Below, in pieces: positions 10,751-18,947 of a stretch of 50,154 nucleotides of DNA. The position numbers and the translations under genes are program-made. Positions within the stretch are counted from its first letter, which is position 1. Every line of letters begins with the position of its first letter. Origin of the DNA: Pelomonas aquatica (GTDB taxonomy: Bacteria > Pseudomonadota > Gammaproteobacteria > Burkholderiales > Burkholderiaceae_C); assembly GCF_026712205.1 (NCBI RefSeq), contig NZ_JAPPUW010000031.1, positions 1 through 50,154 of the forward strand. The letters are read 5' to 3'. The notes beneath the pieces were generated by a model. The model ran no database searches. It was not told where the DNA came from and saw only the letters and a program-made list of their open reading frames with translations.

Positions 10751-11668
10751 ATGCCCCGAGAGCAGGTGGCCGCCAGCACCGTCCTTGTGCTGGGCGAAGC
10801 CTTGATCGACGAGTTCCACGACGGCCCGGTGGTCGGCGGGGCGCCGTTCAATGTCGCGCGCTCCCTGGCCGTGCTGGGCGCGCCGGTGCACTTCGTCAGC
10901 CGTATCGGCGCCGAAGACGCCGCGGCGGCCCTGGTGCTGGAAAGTGCCCGCGAATACGCGCTGCCCGTTGCCGGCCTGCAGCGCGATGCCCGCCGTGCGA
11001 CGGGGCGCGTCAGCGTGCTCGAATCTCCCGACGGCGGGCATCGGTTCCAGATCCACGCCGATGCGGCCTGGGACCACATCGAGGTGCCCGAGTTGGAGCC
11101 GCGCTGGGCCGAGGGCTGGCTGTATTTCGGCAGCCTCGCACAGCGCAGCCCAGTGTCGCGCCACAGCCTGCGTGCCCTGGCCAAACGCAACCGCGGGCCG
11201 GTGTTTCTCGACCTGAACCTGAGGCCCGGCGAATCGCTGCGCGAGCTGGCCGCCGAGTCGCTGATGCTGGCCGACTGGGTCAAGGTGAACGAGGACGAGC
11301 TCGCGCAGTTGCAGGCCTGGTTCGCGCCTGACGGCGTGGCCGCGCTGATGGCGCGCTTCGTGTTGACCCGGCTGCTGGTGACGCGCGGTGCGCAGGGCTT
11401 CGAGCTGTTCGGCCCGGGCGGGCGGTCGATGGACGGCGGCGCCGGCGTGTTGCAGCCGCAGCTGCGGGACACGGTGGGGGCGGGCGACGCCTTCACCGCG
11501 ATGCTGCTGGCCGGCCTGTGCCTGGGCCGCTCGCTCACTGGCACGCTGGGCCTGGCCAACCGCTACGCCGCCGCGATCTGCGGCCTGCGCGGGCCGCTGC
11601 CGGCCGATCCGGTGGTGCTGTCCACGTGGCGTGCCGCCCTGCACGCGCTGCCCGCCGCGGAGGCCTGA
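10751..11668 (+). CDS. Fructokinase, PfkB family
   Basis: This sugar kinase should convert the fructose released from sucrose to fructose-6-phosphate. It has about 305 aa. The two PfkB signatures are present: VVGGAPFNVARSLAVLGAP near residue 30, and the C-terminal DTVGAGDAFTAMLLAG with catalytic Asp246. FLDLNLRPG in the middle is typical of ribokinase-fold fructokinases. ATG 10751 has AGGAGA at 10741-10746; ATG 10730 and 10694 are in frame but have poorer sites. The next gene starts 3 nt after the stop. Fructose as substrate rests on the neighbouring sucrose phosphorylase and GH32 genes; other ketoses or ribose cannot be excluded from motifs alone. Confidence 0.92.
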   Translation: MPREQVAASTVLVLGEALIDEFHDGPVVGGAPFNVARSLAVLGAPVHFVSRIGAEDAAAALVLESAREYALPVAGLQRDARRATGRVSVLESPDGGHRFQIHADAAWDHIEVPELEPRWAEGWLYFGSLAQRSPVSRHSLRALAKRNRGPVFLDLNLRPGESLRELAAESLMLADWVKVNEDELAQLQAWFAPDGVAALMARFVLTRLLVTRGAQGFELFGPGGRSMDGGAGVLQPQLRDTVGAGDAFTAMLLAGLCLGRSLTGTLGLANRYAAAICGLRGPLPADPVVLSTWRAALHALPAAEA

Positions 11669-11670
11669 CC

Positions 11671-12993
11671 ATGAGCCAAGCCCTCGCGATGGACAAGCCC
11701 CGCCTGTCGGTCTCGCAGATCGTGAACATGAATGTCGGCTTCCTCGGCATCCAGTTCAGCTTCGGCCTGCAGCAGGCCAGCATGAGCCCGATCTACCAGA
11801 TGCTCGGCGCCGAGGGCAAGGATCTGCCCTATCTCTGGCTGGCCGGCCCCATCACCGGGCTGCTGGTGCAACCCCTCATCGGCGCAATGAGCGACCGCAC
11901 GACCCACCGCCTGGGCCGGCGCACGCCTTACTTCCTGCTCGGCGCGCTGATCTGCTCGCTGGGCCTGCTGCTGATGCCCTTCAGCCCGACCTTGTGGTTC
12001 GCGGCCGGCCTGCTGTGGATCCTGGATGCCGCCAACAACGTGACCATGGAGCCCTACCGGGCCTATGTCAGCGACCGCCTGCGCGAGGAGCAGCATGCGA
12101 GCGGCTTCCTGACCCAGGCCTCCTTCACCGGCCTCGCCCAGACCTTGGCCTATCTGACGCCCAGCATCCTCGTCGGCCTGGGGATGAGCAAGGATGCCCT
12201 TGGCGCCAACGGCATCCCGGTGGTCACGACGCTGGCCTTCATGGTCGGCGCGCTGCTGTCCTTCACGACGGTCTACTGGTCCATCCGCCGCGTGCCCGAG
12301 CTGCCGCTGCCGGCCGACGAACTGGCGCGGCTGCGCGCGCTGCCGCGCGGCCTCGGGCCGGCCCTGGCCGAGATCTGGCAGGCGCTGCGCGACATGCCGC
12401 AGACGATGCGGCGCCTGTGGTGGATGGCGCTGTTCCAGTGGTACGGCATGGTCTGCTACTGGATCTACATCGTGCCGACGCTGGCCGCGACGGTGTTCGG
12501 CACCGACGACCCGCACAGCGCGGGCTTCCGCGACGCGGCGCTGCTGAACGGCCAGGTCGGCGGCTTCTACAACGTCGTCGCCTTCTTCGCCGCCTTCGCG
12601 ATGCTGCCGTTCACGCGGCGCTTCGGCGCGAAACGGGTGCATGCCTTCGCGCTCGCCTGCGCGGCGGCCGGCATGTGGGCCCTGCCCGGCATCCACGGCA
12701 AGGCGCTGCTCTTCCTGCCCATGGTCGGCATCGGCCTGGCCTGGGGTTCCATCATGGGCAACCCCTATGTGCTGCTGGCCGGCAGCATCCCTCCCGAACG
12801 TGCCGGGGTCTATATGGGCATCTTCAATATGTTCATCGTGATCCCGATGCTGATCCAGTCGCTGACGCTGCCGCTGTTCTACGACGGCCTGCTGGGCGGC
12901 CGGCCCGAGAACGTCATCCGCCTTGCCGGCGTGCTGCTGGCCCTGGCCGCGCTGTGCGTGCTGGCCGTCAAGACCCCGAAGTCCTCCTCATGA
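11671..12993 (+). CDS. Sucrose/maltose-type MFS transporter (GPH/SLC45-like)
   Basis: This inner-membrane transporter has about 440 aa and some 12 hydrophobic helices. It resembles the proton- or cation-coupled disaccharide carriers related to plant SUC and bacterial SuxC/MalA proteins. Typical segments are [37 protein letters not shown] and the loop [21 protein letters not shown] late segment, [19 protein letters not shown], is also characteristic. The ribosome site GCGGAGG lies inside the end of the fructokinase gene, and the stop overlaps the sucrose phosphorylase start (ATGA). Position between fructokinase and sucrose phosphorylase makes sucrose the best guess for cargo. Confidence 0.9.
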   Translation: MSQALAMDKPRLSVSQIVNMNVGFLGIQFSFGLQQASMSPIYQMLGAEGKDLPYLWLAGPITGLLVQPLIGAMSDRTTHRLGRRTPYFLLGALICSLGLLLMPFSPTLWFAAGLLWILDAANNVTMEPYRAYVSDRLREEQHASGFLTQASFTGLAQTLAYLTPSILVGLGMSKDALGANGIPVVTTLAFMVGALLSFTTVYWSIRRVPELPLPADELARLRALPRGLGPALAEIWQALRDMPQTMRRLWWMALFQWYGMVCYWIYIVPTLAATVFGTDDPHSAGFRDAALLNGQVGGFYNVVAFFAAFAMLPFTRRFGAKRVHAFALACAAAGMWALPGIHGKALLFLPMVGIGLAWGSIMGNPYVLLAGSIPPERAGVYMGIFNMFIVIPMLIQSLTLPLFYDGLLGGRPENVIRLAGVLLALAALCVLAVKTPKSSS

Positions 12994-14486
12994 AGAACCA
13001 AGTCCAGCTCATCACCTATGTCGACCGCCTCGGCGGCCAGCTCGACGGCGCCGACCTGGCCCGGCTGAAGAAGCTGCTCTGCGAGCCTGGCCAGCCCTTG
13101 GCGGGCGTGTTCGGCGGCGTCCACCTGCTGCCCTTCTTCCATGCCATCGACGGCGCCGATGCCGGCTTCGACCCCATCGACCACAGGCAAGTCGACCCGC
13201 GCCTCGGTGGCTGGGACGACATCAAGGCGCTGACCGAAGGCCTGGACGTGATGGCCGACGTCATCGTCAACCATATGTCGAGCGAGTCGCCGCAGTTCCT
13301 CGACTTCGCGCAGAAGGGCGAGGCCTCGGCCTATGCCGGCCTGTTCCTGACGCTGGACGCGGTGTTTCCGAACGGCGCCACCGAGCGGGACCTGCTGGCC
13401 GTCTACCGCCCGCGCCCGGGCCTGCCGCTGACCTATGCGACGCTTCAGTGCGGCGAGCGCCGCATCCTGTGGACCACCTTCACCGCGGCGCAGATCGACA
13501 TCGCCGTGCAGCACCCGCAGGGCCGCGCCTACCTGGCGAGCATCCTGCAGACCTTCGCCGCCAACGGCATCCGCATGGTGAGGCTGGACGCCGTCGGCTA
13601 TGCGATCAAGAAGGCCGGCGCGAGCTGCTTCATGATGCCGGAGACCTTCGACTTCATCGCCGAGTTCGCCGCCGAGGCGAAGGCGCTGGGCATCGAGGTG
13701 CTGGTCGAGATCCATGCCTATTACCAGCGCCAGATCGAGATCGCGTCCCAGGTCGACTGGGTCTACGACTTCGCGCTGCCGCCGCTGGTGCTGCACGCCT
13801 TCGCGTTCAAGACGGCCGCGGCGCTGAAGCGCTGGATCGCTGTCCGCCCGCCCAATGCGCTGACCGTGCTCGACACCCATGACGGCATCGGCATCATCGA
13901 CATCGGCGCCGACGCGGGCGACCGCGCGGGCCACCCCGGCCTCGTGCCGCCCGAGGAGCTGGACGCGCTGGTGGAGCGCATCCACGCGGCCAGCCAGGGC
14001 CAGAGCCGCAAGGCCACGGGTGCCGCGGCCAGCAACCTCGACCTCTACCAGGTCAACTGCAGCTTCTTCGACGCGATGGGCCGCGACGAGACGGCCTATC
14101 TGCTGGCCCGCGCGATCCAGTTCTTCCTGCCCGGCGTGCCCCAGGTCTACTACGTCGGCCTGCTGGCCGGCCACAACGACATGGAGCTGCTCGCCCGCAC
14201 CCAGGTCGGCCGCGACATCAACCGCCATCACTACGACGCGACCGAGATCGCGCGCGACTGCGAGCGCCCCGTCGTGCGCCGCCTCATCGAGTTGATCCGT
14301 CTGCGCAACCGCCACCCGGCCTTCGGCGGCGCATTCAGCGTCGAGGCCAGCGGTGCCGACGAGCTGCACCTGCGCTGGCAACAGGGCGCCGACTGGGCCG
14401 CGCTGCGCGTGGACTTCGCCAGCCTCGCGCATGAGCTGAGCTTCAGCGCCGATGGTGGCGCGACCGAACGCTTCGCCTTCAGTTGA
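12990..14486 (+). CDS. gtfA: Sucrose phosphorylase (GH13)
   Basis: This enzyme splits sucrose with phosphate into glucose-1-phosphate and fructose, saving ATP. The 498-aa protein has the family start [16 protein letters not shown] and the DGADAGFDPIDHRQVDPRLG loop. The catalytic residues are in place: nucleophile Asp200 (RLDAVGY), acid/base Glu240 (VLVEIHAYY) and Asp298 (LDTHDGIG). Each is offset by 8 from the Bifidobacterium adolescentis enzyme (192, 232, 290, from memory). The C-terminal part has GVPQVYYVGLLAGHNDMELL. There is no signal peptide, so it is cytoplasmic. It is the last gene of the operon with fructokinase and the sucrose carrier. Related phosphorylases acting on sucrose-6'-phosphate or glucosylglycerate exist, but the sequence around the active site fits sucrose. 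Confidence 0.93.
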   Translation: MKNQVQLITYVDRLGGQLDGADLARLKKLLCEPGQPLAGVFGGVHLLPFFHAIDGADAGFDPIDHRQVDPRLGGWDDIKALTEGLDVMADVIVNHMSSESPQFLDFAQKGEASAYAGLFLTLDAVFPNGATERDLLAVYRPRPGLPLTYATLQCGERRILWTTFTAAQIDIAVQHPQGRAYLASILQTFAANGIRMVRLDAVGYAIKKAGASCFMMPETFDFIAEFAAEAKALGIEVLVEIHAYYQRQIEIASQVDWVYDFALPPLVLHAFAFKTAAALKRWIAVRPPNALTVLDTHDGIGIIDIGADAGDRAGHPGLVPPEELDALVERIHAASQGQSRKATGAAASNLDLYQVNCSFFDAMGRDETAYLLARAIQFFLPGVPQVYYVGLLAGHNDMELLARTQVGRDINRHHYDATEIARDCERPVVRRLIELIRLRNRHPAFGGAFSVEASGADELHLRWQQGADWAALRVDFASLAHELSFSADGGATERFAFS

Positions 14487-14521
14487 GCGTCAGCCTCGCT
14501 GCGCAGAATCCCGGCCAATCC

Positions 14522-14759
14522 AACCTAGAAACGGTAGTTGGGCAGGCCCGAGGGCGCGCCGAGGCGGGCGGCTGGCAAGGCGCGACGACGAAGTGGGCTC
14601 ATGCCCACGAGGAGGAGCAACGCAGCCAGCGGTCCGAAGCGGCGTGCCAGCGGGCTTGCAGCGCTGCTCACCGAAGTGGTGAACATGGCGTCGTGAGCCA
14701 GGTCTTGATGCACCGAGACTTTCGACGAGTAGCAAGCGGTCAACTGCCGTTTCTAGGTT
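14522..14759. repeat. MITE-like element, 238 bp with 19-bp terminal inverted repeats
   Basis: The left end AACCTAGAAACGGTAGTTG (14522-14540) is matched by an inverted right end at 14741-14759 with a single mismatch. The interior has no convincing gene, although short open frames cross it. I found no clear target duplication at the flanks and no second copy in the window. The size, inverted ends and lack of coding capacity resemble a miniature inverted-repeat transposable element. It fills almost all of the gap between sucrose phosphorylase and the next small gene; nothing else was seen in that gap. Confidence 0.6.
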
Positions 14760-14780
14760 TTAACCCCGGGAGTCCCGAGC

Positions 14781-14966
14781 ATGTGGAAGATCATTGTTGG
14801 CTTCGTCCTCTTTGCCGTGCTGGCGCTGTTCGTGCTGATGAAGAGCGGCGGCGGCATCGACATGAGCGGCGAGAAGCACGACGTGGGCGCGGCGGCGGAG
14901 CCGGCGGCTTCGACCGCAGCCGTTGCCGACGCGGCATCCGCACCGGCCTCGGCCGCTTCGCAGTGA
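14781..14966 (+). CDS. Small single-helix membrane protein, unknown function
   Basis: This predicted 61-aa protein begins with one strong transmembrane helix (residues 2-20, WKIIVGFVLFAVLALFVLM), then a short polar stretch (KSGGGIDMSGEKHD) and an Ala-rich tail. A GGGAG lies about 9 nt before the ATG. The clear helix and sensible start suggest a real gene, but I do not recognise a family. It runs towards the histidine kinase gene and ends 4 nt from that gene's stop. The inverted-repeat element ends only 21 nt upstream of its start, so that element may carry or disrupt its promoter. Confidence 0.65.
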   Translation: MWKIIVGFVLFAVLALFVLMKSGGGIDMSGEKHDVGAAAEPAASTAAVADAASAPASAASQ

Positions 14967-14970
14967 GTCT

Positions 14971-16602
14971 TCAGTGAGTCTTTGAGTCCTCGCCGGCGGC
15001 GCGCTGCGGCGCCAGCAGGGGCAGCTTCATCAGCATCTGCGTGCCCTGGCCGGGCGAGGACTTCACCTCGATCTGGCCGCCCAGCACATTGGTCACGATG
15101 CTGTGCACGATGTGCATGCCCAGGCCCGAGCCGCCGGTGCCGAGCTTGGTCGTGAAGAAGGGATCGAAGATGCGCCGCCGCACGGACTCGTCCATGCCGC
15201 GGCCGTCGTCCTGCACGCTGAGCTCGACCTCGGTGTCGCTCAGCCGCGCGCAATGCACGCACACGCGGCCCTGCTCCAGGCCCTCGAAGCCGTGCAGCAG
15301 CGCGTTCATCAGCAGATTGGTCAACACCTGGCCGAGCGCGCCGGGGTAGCTGTTCATGACCAGGCCGCGGGCCAGCTCGGTGTCGATGACGAAGGGCGTG
15401 TGCTTGAAGCTGGGCTCGACCATGACGAGCACGTCCTCGACGACCTTGGCGAGGTCGAAGTCGCGCCTCAGGTCGGCCGTCTGGTCGATGGCCACCTGCT
15501 TGAAGTCGCGCACCAGGTCGGCGGCCTTCTGCACATTGCGCTGCAGGATGTCTTGGCCGCGGCGCGTGTCGCGCGCCAGTTCCTCCAGCATGCTGCGGCG
15601 CAGCTGCGTCGTGCCGGCCAGCATGGCTTCGAGCTGCTTGTAGCGGTCGTTGAGCGCGGACACGACGGTCAGCGCATTGCCCAGCGGCGTGTTCAGCTCG
15701 TGCGCGACGCCGGCCACCAGCCGGCCCAGCGAGGCCAGCTTCTCCGACTCGACCAGCTCGCGCTGCGCCTTCTGCAGCGTCTCCAGCGCGTTGGACAGCT
15801 CGGCGTTGCTGGCCGTCAGCTCGCCGGTGCGTTGGGCCACCGTTGCCTCCAGGTTCAGGTTGTGCTGGCGCAGTGCCTCGAAAGCCGACAGCAGGGCCTG
15901 GCGCATGCGCTCCATGGCCATGCCGACGCGCGCGATCTCGTCCGCGCCGCCGACGTGCAGGGGTTGGTCCAGCCGGCCGGCGGCCAGCGCCTCGGCCGCG
16001 CCGGTCAGCTCCGTCATCGGGCGTAACACGAAGCGCTGCAGCACCCACAGCATCAGCACGAGCGACAGGGTCAGCGTCAGGCCGCTGCGCCAGAAGGTGC
16101 GCCAGACCTCGGCCTGCTTGGCCTGCAGCAGCGGCGCCGCGCTCATGCTGACGGTCAGCCGCGCGATCTCGCGGCCGTCGCGCTGGATGGGGCGGGTCTG
16201 GCTCAGCACGAGGTCTTCGTCGCCGCGCTCGCCGGGGCGCTGCTGCGACAGGAAGGGCGCCGAGGCCGCCGGCTCGACGACCAGCACGGACACGAAGCGC
16301 GGGTCGTCCATCTGCGCCTTGACCATGGGGTCGGCCAGGTCGGGCGAGACCTGCCAGACCGGCTCGGCCAGCGAAAGCGCCATCACCTCGGTCGCGCGGC
16401 CGAGGTCGCGCCTGAGGTCTTCCATCGCCGTGGTGCGGGTCTTCTGGCCGTCGTAGAGCAGCACGGCCGTCGTCGGCAGCAGCAGGCCCAGCAGCAGGGC
16501 CACCACGACGGCGATGGTCAATGAATCGCTGCGCAGGCCGAACAGGCTGCGCGGGGCGGCCGGCGGCCTGGACGCGTTGGGCGGGGCAGGGCTTTCGGGC
16601 AT
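14971..16602 (-). CDS. Sensor histidine kinase, orphan
   Basis: This inner-membrane signalling kinase of about 543 aa has two helices (about 27-50 and 172-192) enclosing a periplasmic sensor of some 120 residues. A HAMP linker (about 193-245) and a coiled region (QRTGELTASNAELSNAL) follow. The phospho-acceptor His301 lies in VAGVAHELNTPLGN. The ATPase domain shows the N box NLLMNALLHGF, the G1 box DDGRGMD, FDPFFTTK and GGSGLGMHIV. The start at 16602 precedes a Pro-rich cytoplasmic tail; longer frames upstream look like non-coding sequence. No response regulator is adjacent, so its partner and signal are unknown. The signature resembles kinases of the type with an extended dimerisation region and C-terminal HATPase_c. 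Confidence 0.92.
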   Translation of the reverse strand: MPESPAPPNASRPPAAPRSLFGLRSDSLTIAVVVALLLGLLLPTTAVLLYDGQKTRTTAMEDLRRDLGRATEVMALSLAEPVWQVSPDLADPMVKAQMDDPRFVSVLVVEPAASAPFLSQQRPGERGDEDLVLSQTRPIQRDGREIARLTVSMSAAPLLQAKQAEVWRTFWRSGLTLTLSLVLMLWVLQRFVLRPMTELTGAAEALAAGRLDQPLHVGGADEIARVGMAMERMRQALLSAFEALRQHNLNLEATVAQRTGELTASNAELSNALETLQKAQRELVESEKLASLGRLVAGVAHELNTPLGNALTVVSALNDRYKQLEAMLAGTTQLRRSMLEELARDTRRGQDILQRNVQKAADLVRDFKQVAIDQTADLRRDFDLAKVVEDVLVMVEPSFKHTPFVIDTELARGLVMNSYPGALGQVLTNLLMNALLHGFEGLEQGRVCVHCARLSDTEVELSVQDDGRGMDESVRRRIFDPFFTTKLGTGGSGLGMHIVHSIVTNVLGGQIEVKSSPGQGTQMLMKLPLLAPQRAAGEDSKTH

Positions 16603-16789
16603 GTTTTTGGAAGCCAGGGGCCGCGCGAGTTTAGGCCCAGGAGTCCGGTCGAAATACGCGTTTGGGGCCGTGAACAGGTTCGCGCAGGCTCGGGTTTTTC
16701 CTGGGTTGGCGGGGCTGCGGCCCGCCGGGGGCTTGGCCCCACAATCTGCCGCCACTGAAGCGCCGCAGGCGCATGGGCTGGAGAAGACT

Positions 16790-17902
16790 GTGAAACCTTG
16801 GGTCGGCCTGGTGGCGCTGCTTGCTGCCTGCTTGGGGATGGATGGCGCGTTCGCGCAGGGCGGCCTGCGCATCGGTATGGTGGCCGGCTTCACGGGGCCC
16901 GTCGCCAGCCTCGTGCGCGAGAGCGCCGAGGGCGCCAAGCTCTATTTCGATTCGGTCAATGCCCAGGGCGGCATCAAGGGCCAGAACATCGAGCTCGTCA
17001 CACAGGACGACAAATACGACCCCGCGACCGCCGTGGCCGAGGCCAAGTCCCTCGCCAGCCAGGGCGTGCTGGCGCTGATGCTCAGCCGCGGCATCGGGCC
17101 GACCGAGGCCCTGCTGCCGGTGCTGAAGGAGAACCGCCTGCCGCTGATCGCTCCGGCCGTCGGCGACATCAACCTCTACGAGCCGGCCCAGCCCTACGTC
17201 TATTTGCTGCGCGCCAGCTACCAGCGCGAGGCGCAGCGCGCGGTCCGCCACCTCGCCGGCATCGGCGTGAAGCGCATCTCCATCGTGCAGGTCAACGACC
17301 CCTTCGGCAACGACGCCAGCAAGGGCGCCATCAAGGGGCTGGACGACATGAAGCTGCGCGCGATGTCGCGCCTGCGCTTCGACCGCAACAAGCCCGAGCT
17401 GGGCCCCGTCATGCAGGCCATCGCCAAGGCCGGCATCGAGGCCCTGGTCATGATCGGCCCGGGCTATGCCGTCGTCGAGGGCATCAATGCGCTGCGCGCC
17501 GCCGGCTCGACGGCCCATGTCGCGACACTGTCCAACAACGCCTCGGCCGACTTCGTGAAGTCGCTCGGCAAGGATGCCCGCGGCGTCATCGTGACCCAGC
17601 TCTTCCCCTATGAACGCTCCACGGCCAGCCCGCTGGTGCGCGAGGCCCTGGGCCTGGCCAAGTCCGCCGGCCGCGACGAGCTGACGCCGGCCCAGCTGGA
17701 AGGCTTCGCCGCCGCCAAGCTCGTCGTCGAGGCGCTCCGGCGCGCCGGCAAGGACGTGAGCCGCGAGAGCCTCGTCAAGGCGCTCGACGGCGCGCGTTTC
17801 GACCTGGGCGGCCTGCAGGTGCACTACACCGACAAGGACCACAGCGGCCTGGAGTTCACCGACGTGTCCATCGTCGGGCCGGACGGCAAGTTCTGGAGAT
17901 AG
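16790..17902 (+). CDS. Orphan periplasmic binding protein, branched-chain amino acid type
   Basis: This type-1 periplasmic binding protein (LivJ-like fold, about 370 aa) starts at GTG 16790 after GGAGAAG. A signal peptide is visible (MKPWVGLVALLAACLGMDGAFA). Conserved features are IGMVAGFTGPVASLVRES, YFDSVNAQGGIKGQNIEL, ASYQREAQRAVRHL and VTQLFPYERST. No permease or ATPase genes are nearby, so it either serves a transporter encoded elsewhere or has a sensory role. It is clearly a paralogue of the minus-strand protein at 37398-38522, with matching segments such as YQREA and TLSNNA. The ligand cannot be read from the sequence. Confidence 0.9.
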   Translation: MKPWVGLVALLAACLGMDGAFAQGGLRIGMVAGFTGPVASLVRESAEGAKLYFDSVNAQGGIKGQNIELVTQDDKYDPATAVAEAKSLASQGVLALMLSRGIGPTEALLPVLKENRLPLIAPAVGDINLYEPAQPYVYLLRASYQREAQRAVRHLAGIGVKRISIVQVNDPFGNDASKGAIKGLDDMKLRAMSRLRFDRNKPELGPVMQAIAKAGIEALVMIGPGYAVVEGINALRAAGSTAHVATLSNNASADFVKSLGKDARGVIVTQLFPYERSTASPLVREALGLAKSAGRDELTPAQLEGFAAAKLVVEALRRAGKDVSRESLVKALDGARFDLGGLQVHYTDKDHSGLEFTDVSIVGPDGKFWR

Positions 17903-17928
17903 AGCTCACCCCCTACGGCCTGACGGCC

Positions 17929-17970
17929 GCCCCCTTCGAGGGGGCACTGCCAGCGGCCTGGCAAAGCCAG
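17929..17970. repeat. Two tandem hairpins after the binding-protein gene
   Basis: A perfect 7-bp stem with a TCG loop lies at 17929-17945 (GCCCCCT/AGGGGGC). A 5-bp stem with an AAA loop follows at 17958-17970 (CTGGC/GCCAG). There is no T-run, so a classical terminator is unlikely. The pair may be a dispersed intergenic repeat of the kind common in Burkholderiales, or a transcript-stabilising structure. Confidence 0.45.
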
Positions 17971-18035
17971 TTCCGCGGCAGTCGCGCGATGATGCGGCGT
18001 GCTGCGCACAGCCGCAGTCTGCTTGAGGAGTGGTT

Positions 18036-18824
18036 ATGGATCTCGGATTAAAGGGCCGCTGGGCCCTGGTCTGCGCGGCCAGCAAGGGCCTGGGCCGCGG
18101 CTGCGCCGAGGCGCTGGCGGGGGAGGGCGCCAACGTCGTCATCACGGCGCGCGGCGAGGACGACCTGCTGGCGACGGCCGCCGCGTTGAAGGCGGCCCAC
18201 CCGGCCGTCGAGGTGCTGGCCGTCGTCGGCGACATCGCGACGCCCGAGGGCCGCGCGGCGGCGCTGGCCGCCTGCCCGCGGGTCGACATCCTCGTCAACA
18301 ACGCCGGCGGCCCGCCGCCCGGCGACTTCCGCGACTGGGACCGCGCACAGTGGATCGCCGCGCTGGAGGCCAACATGCTGGCGCCCATCGAGCTCATCAA
18401 GGCCACGGTCGACGGCATGGCCGCGCGCGGTTTCGGCCGCGTCGTCAACATCACGTCGGGCGCCGTGAAGGCGCCCATCGACGTGCTGGGCCTGTCCAAC
18501 GGCGCGCGCTCCGGCCTGACCGGCTTCGTCGCCGGTCTCGCGCGCCAGCCGCGCCTGGCGGGCGCCAACGTGACGATCAACAACCTGCTGCCCGGCGCCT
18601 TCGACACCGAGCGGCTGCGCAAGACGCTGGCGGCTGGCGCGGCCGAGGCCGGCCTCGATGCCGACGCGGTGGCCGCCAAACGCCGCGCGGCCATCCCGGC
18701 CCAGCGCTTCGGCAGCGCGGCCGAGTTCGGCGCGGTCTGCGCGATGCTGTGCAGCGCCCAGGCCGGCTACCTGACCGGCCAGAACATCCTGCTCGACGGC
18801 GGCAACTACCCGGGGACATTCTGA
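18036..18824 (+). CDS. SDR-family oxidoreductase with altered catalytic residues
   Basis: This is a Rossmann-fold short-chain dehydrogenase/reductase homologue of about 262 aa. The cofactor loop is CAASKGLGRGCAEALA and NNAG is intact (LVNNAGGPPPGDF). The catalytic serine region is NITSGAVKAP. Where classical SDRs have Tyr-x-x-x-Lys, this protein has SNGAR in GLSNGARSGLTGF, so both Tyr and Lys appear replaced by Ser and Arg. A subgroup of SDR proteins shares this pattern, as far as I recall. It may bind NAD(P) without classical catalysis or use a different chemistry. GAGGAG at 18025-18030 supports ATG 18036. The twin palindromic repeats follow directly. Confidence 0.85.
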   Translation: MDLGLKGRWALVCAASKGLGRGCAEALAGEGANVVITARGEDDLLATAAALKAAHPAVEVLAVVGDIATPEGRAAALAACPRVDILVNNAGGPPPGDFRDWDRAQWIAALEANMLAPIELIKATVDGMAARGFGRVVNITSGAVKAPIDVLGLSNGARSGLTGFVAGLARQPRLAGANVTINNLLPGAFDTERLRKTLAAGAAEAGLDADAVAAKRRAAIPAQRFGSAAEFGAVCAMLCSAQAGYLTGQNILLDGGNYPGTF

Positions 18825-18827
18825 TGA

Positions 18828-18879
18828 ACTTGCGGGACAGACCGCCCGAGCGAAGCGAGTAGCTCTGTCCCCAACTGAT
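18828..18879. repeat. Palindromic intergenic repeat, copy 1 of 2
   Basis: This 52-bp unit begins directly after the SDR stop and contains the inverted arms GGGACAGA and TCTGTCCC around a GC-rich core with GAGCGAAGCGAG. Copy 2 differs by one base. It resembles REP-type or hairpin repeats. Confidence 0.75.
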
Positions 18880-18883
18880 TTCC

Positions 18884-18935
18884 ACTTGCGGGACAGACCG
18901 CCCGAGCGAAGCGAGCAGCTCTGTCCCCAACTGAT
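18884..18935. repeat. Palindromic intergenic repeat, copy 2 of 2
   Basis: This is a direct repeat of the unit at 18828, four bases after it, with one substitution in 52 bp (GAGTAG becomes GAGCAG). It ends 12 nt before the penicillin-acylase-family start codon, so the ribosome site AAAGG lies just outside the repeat. Confidence 0.75.
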
Positions 18936-18947
18936 CAAAGGCAATTC

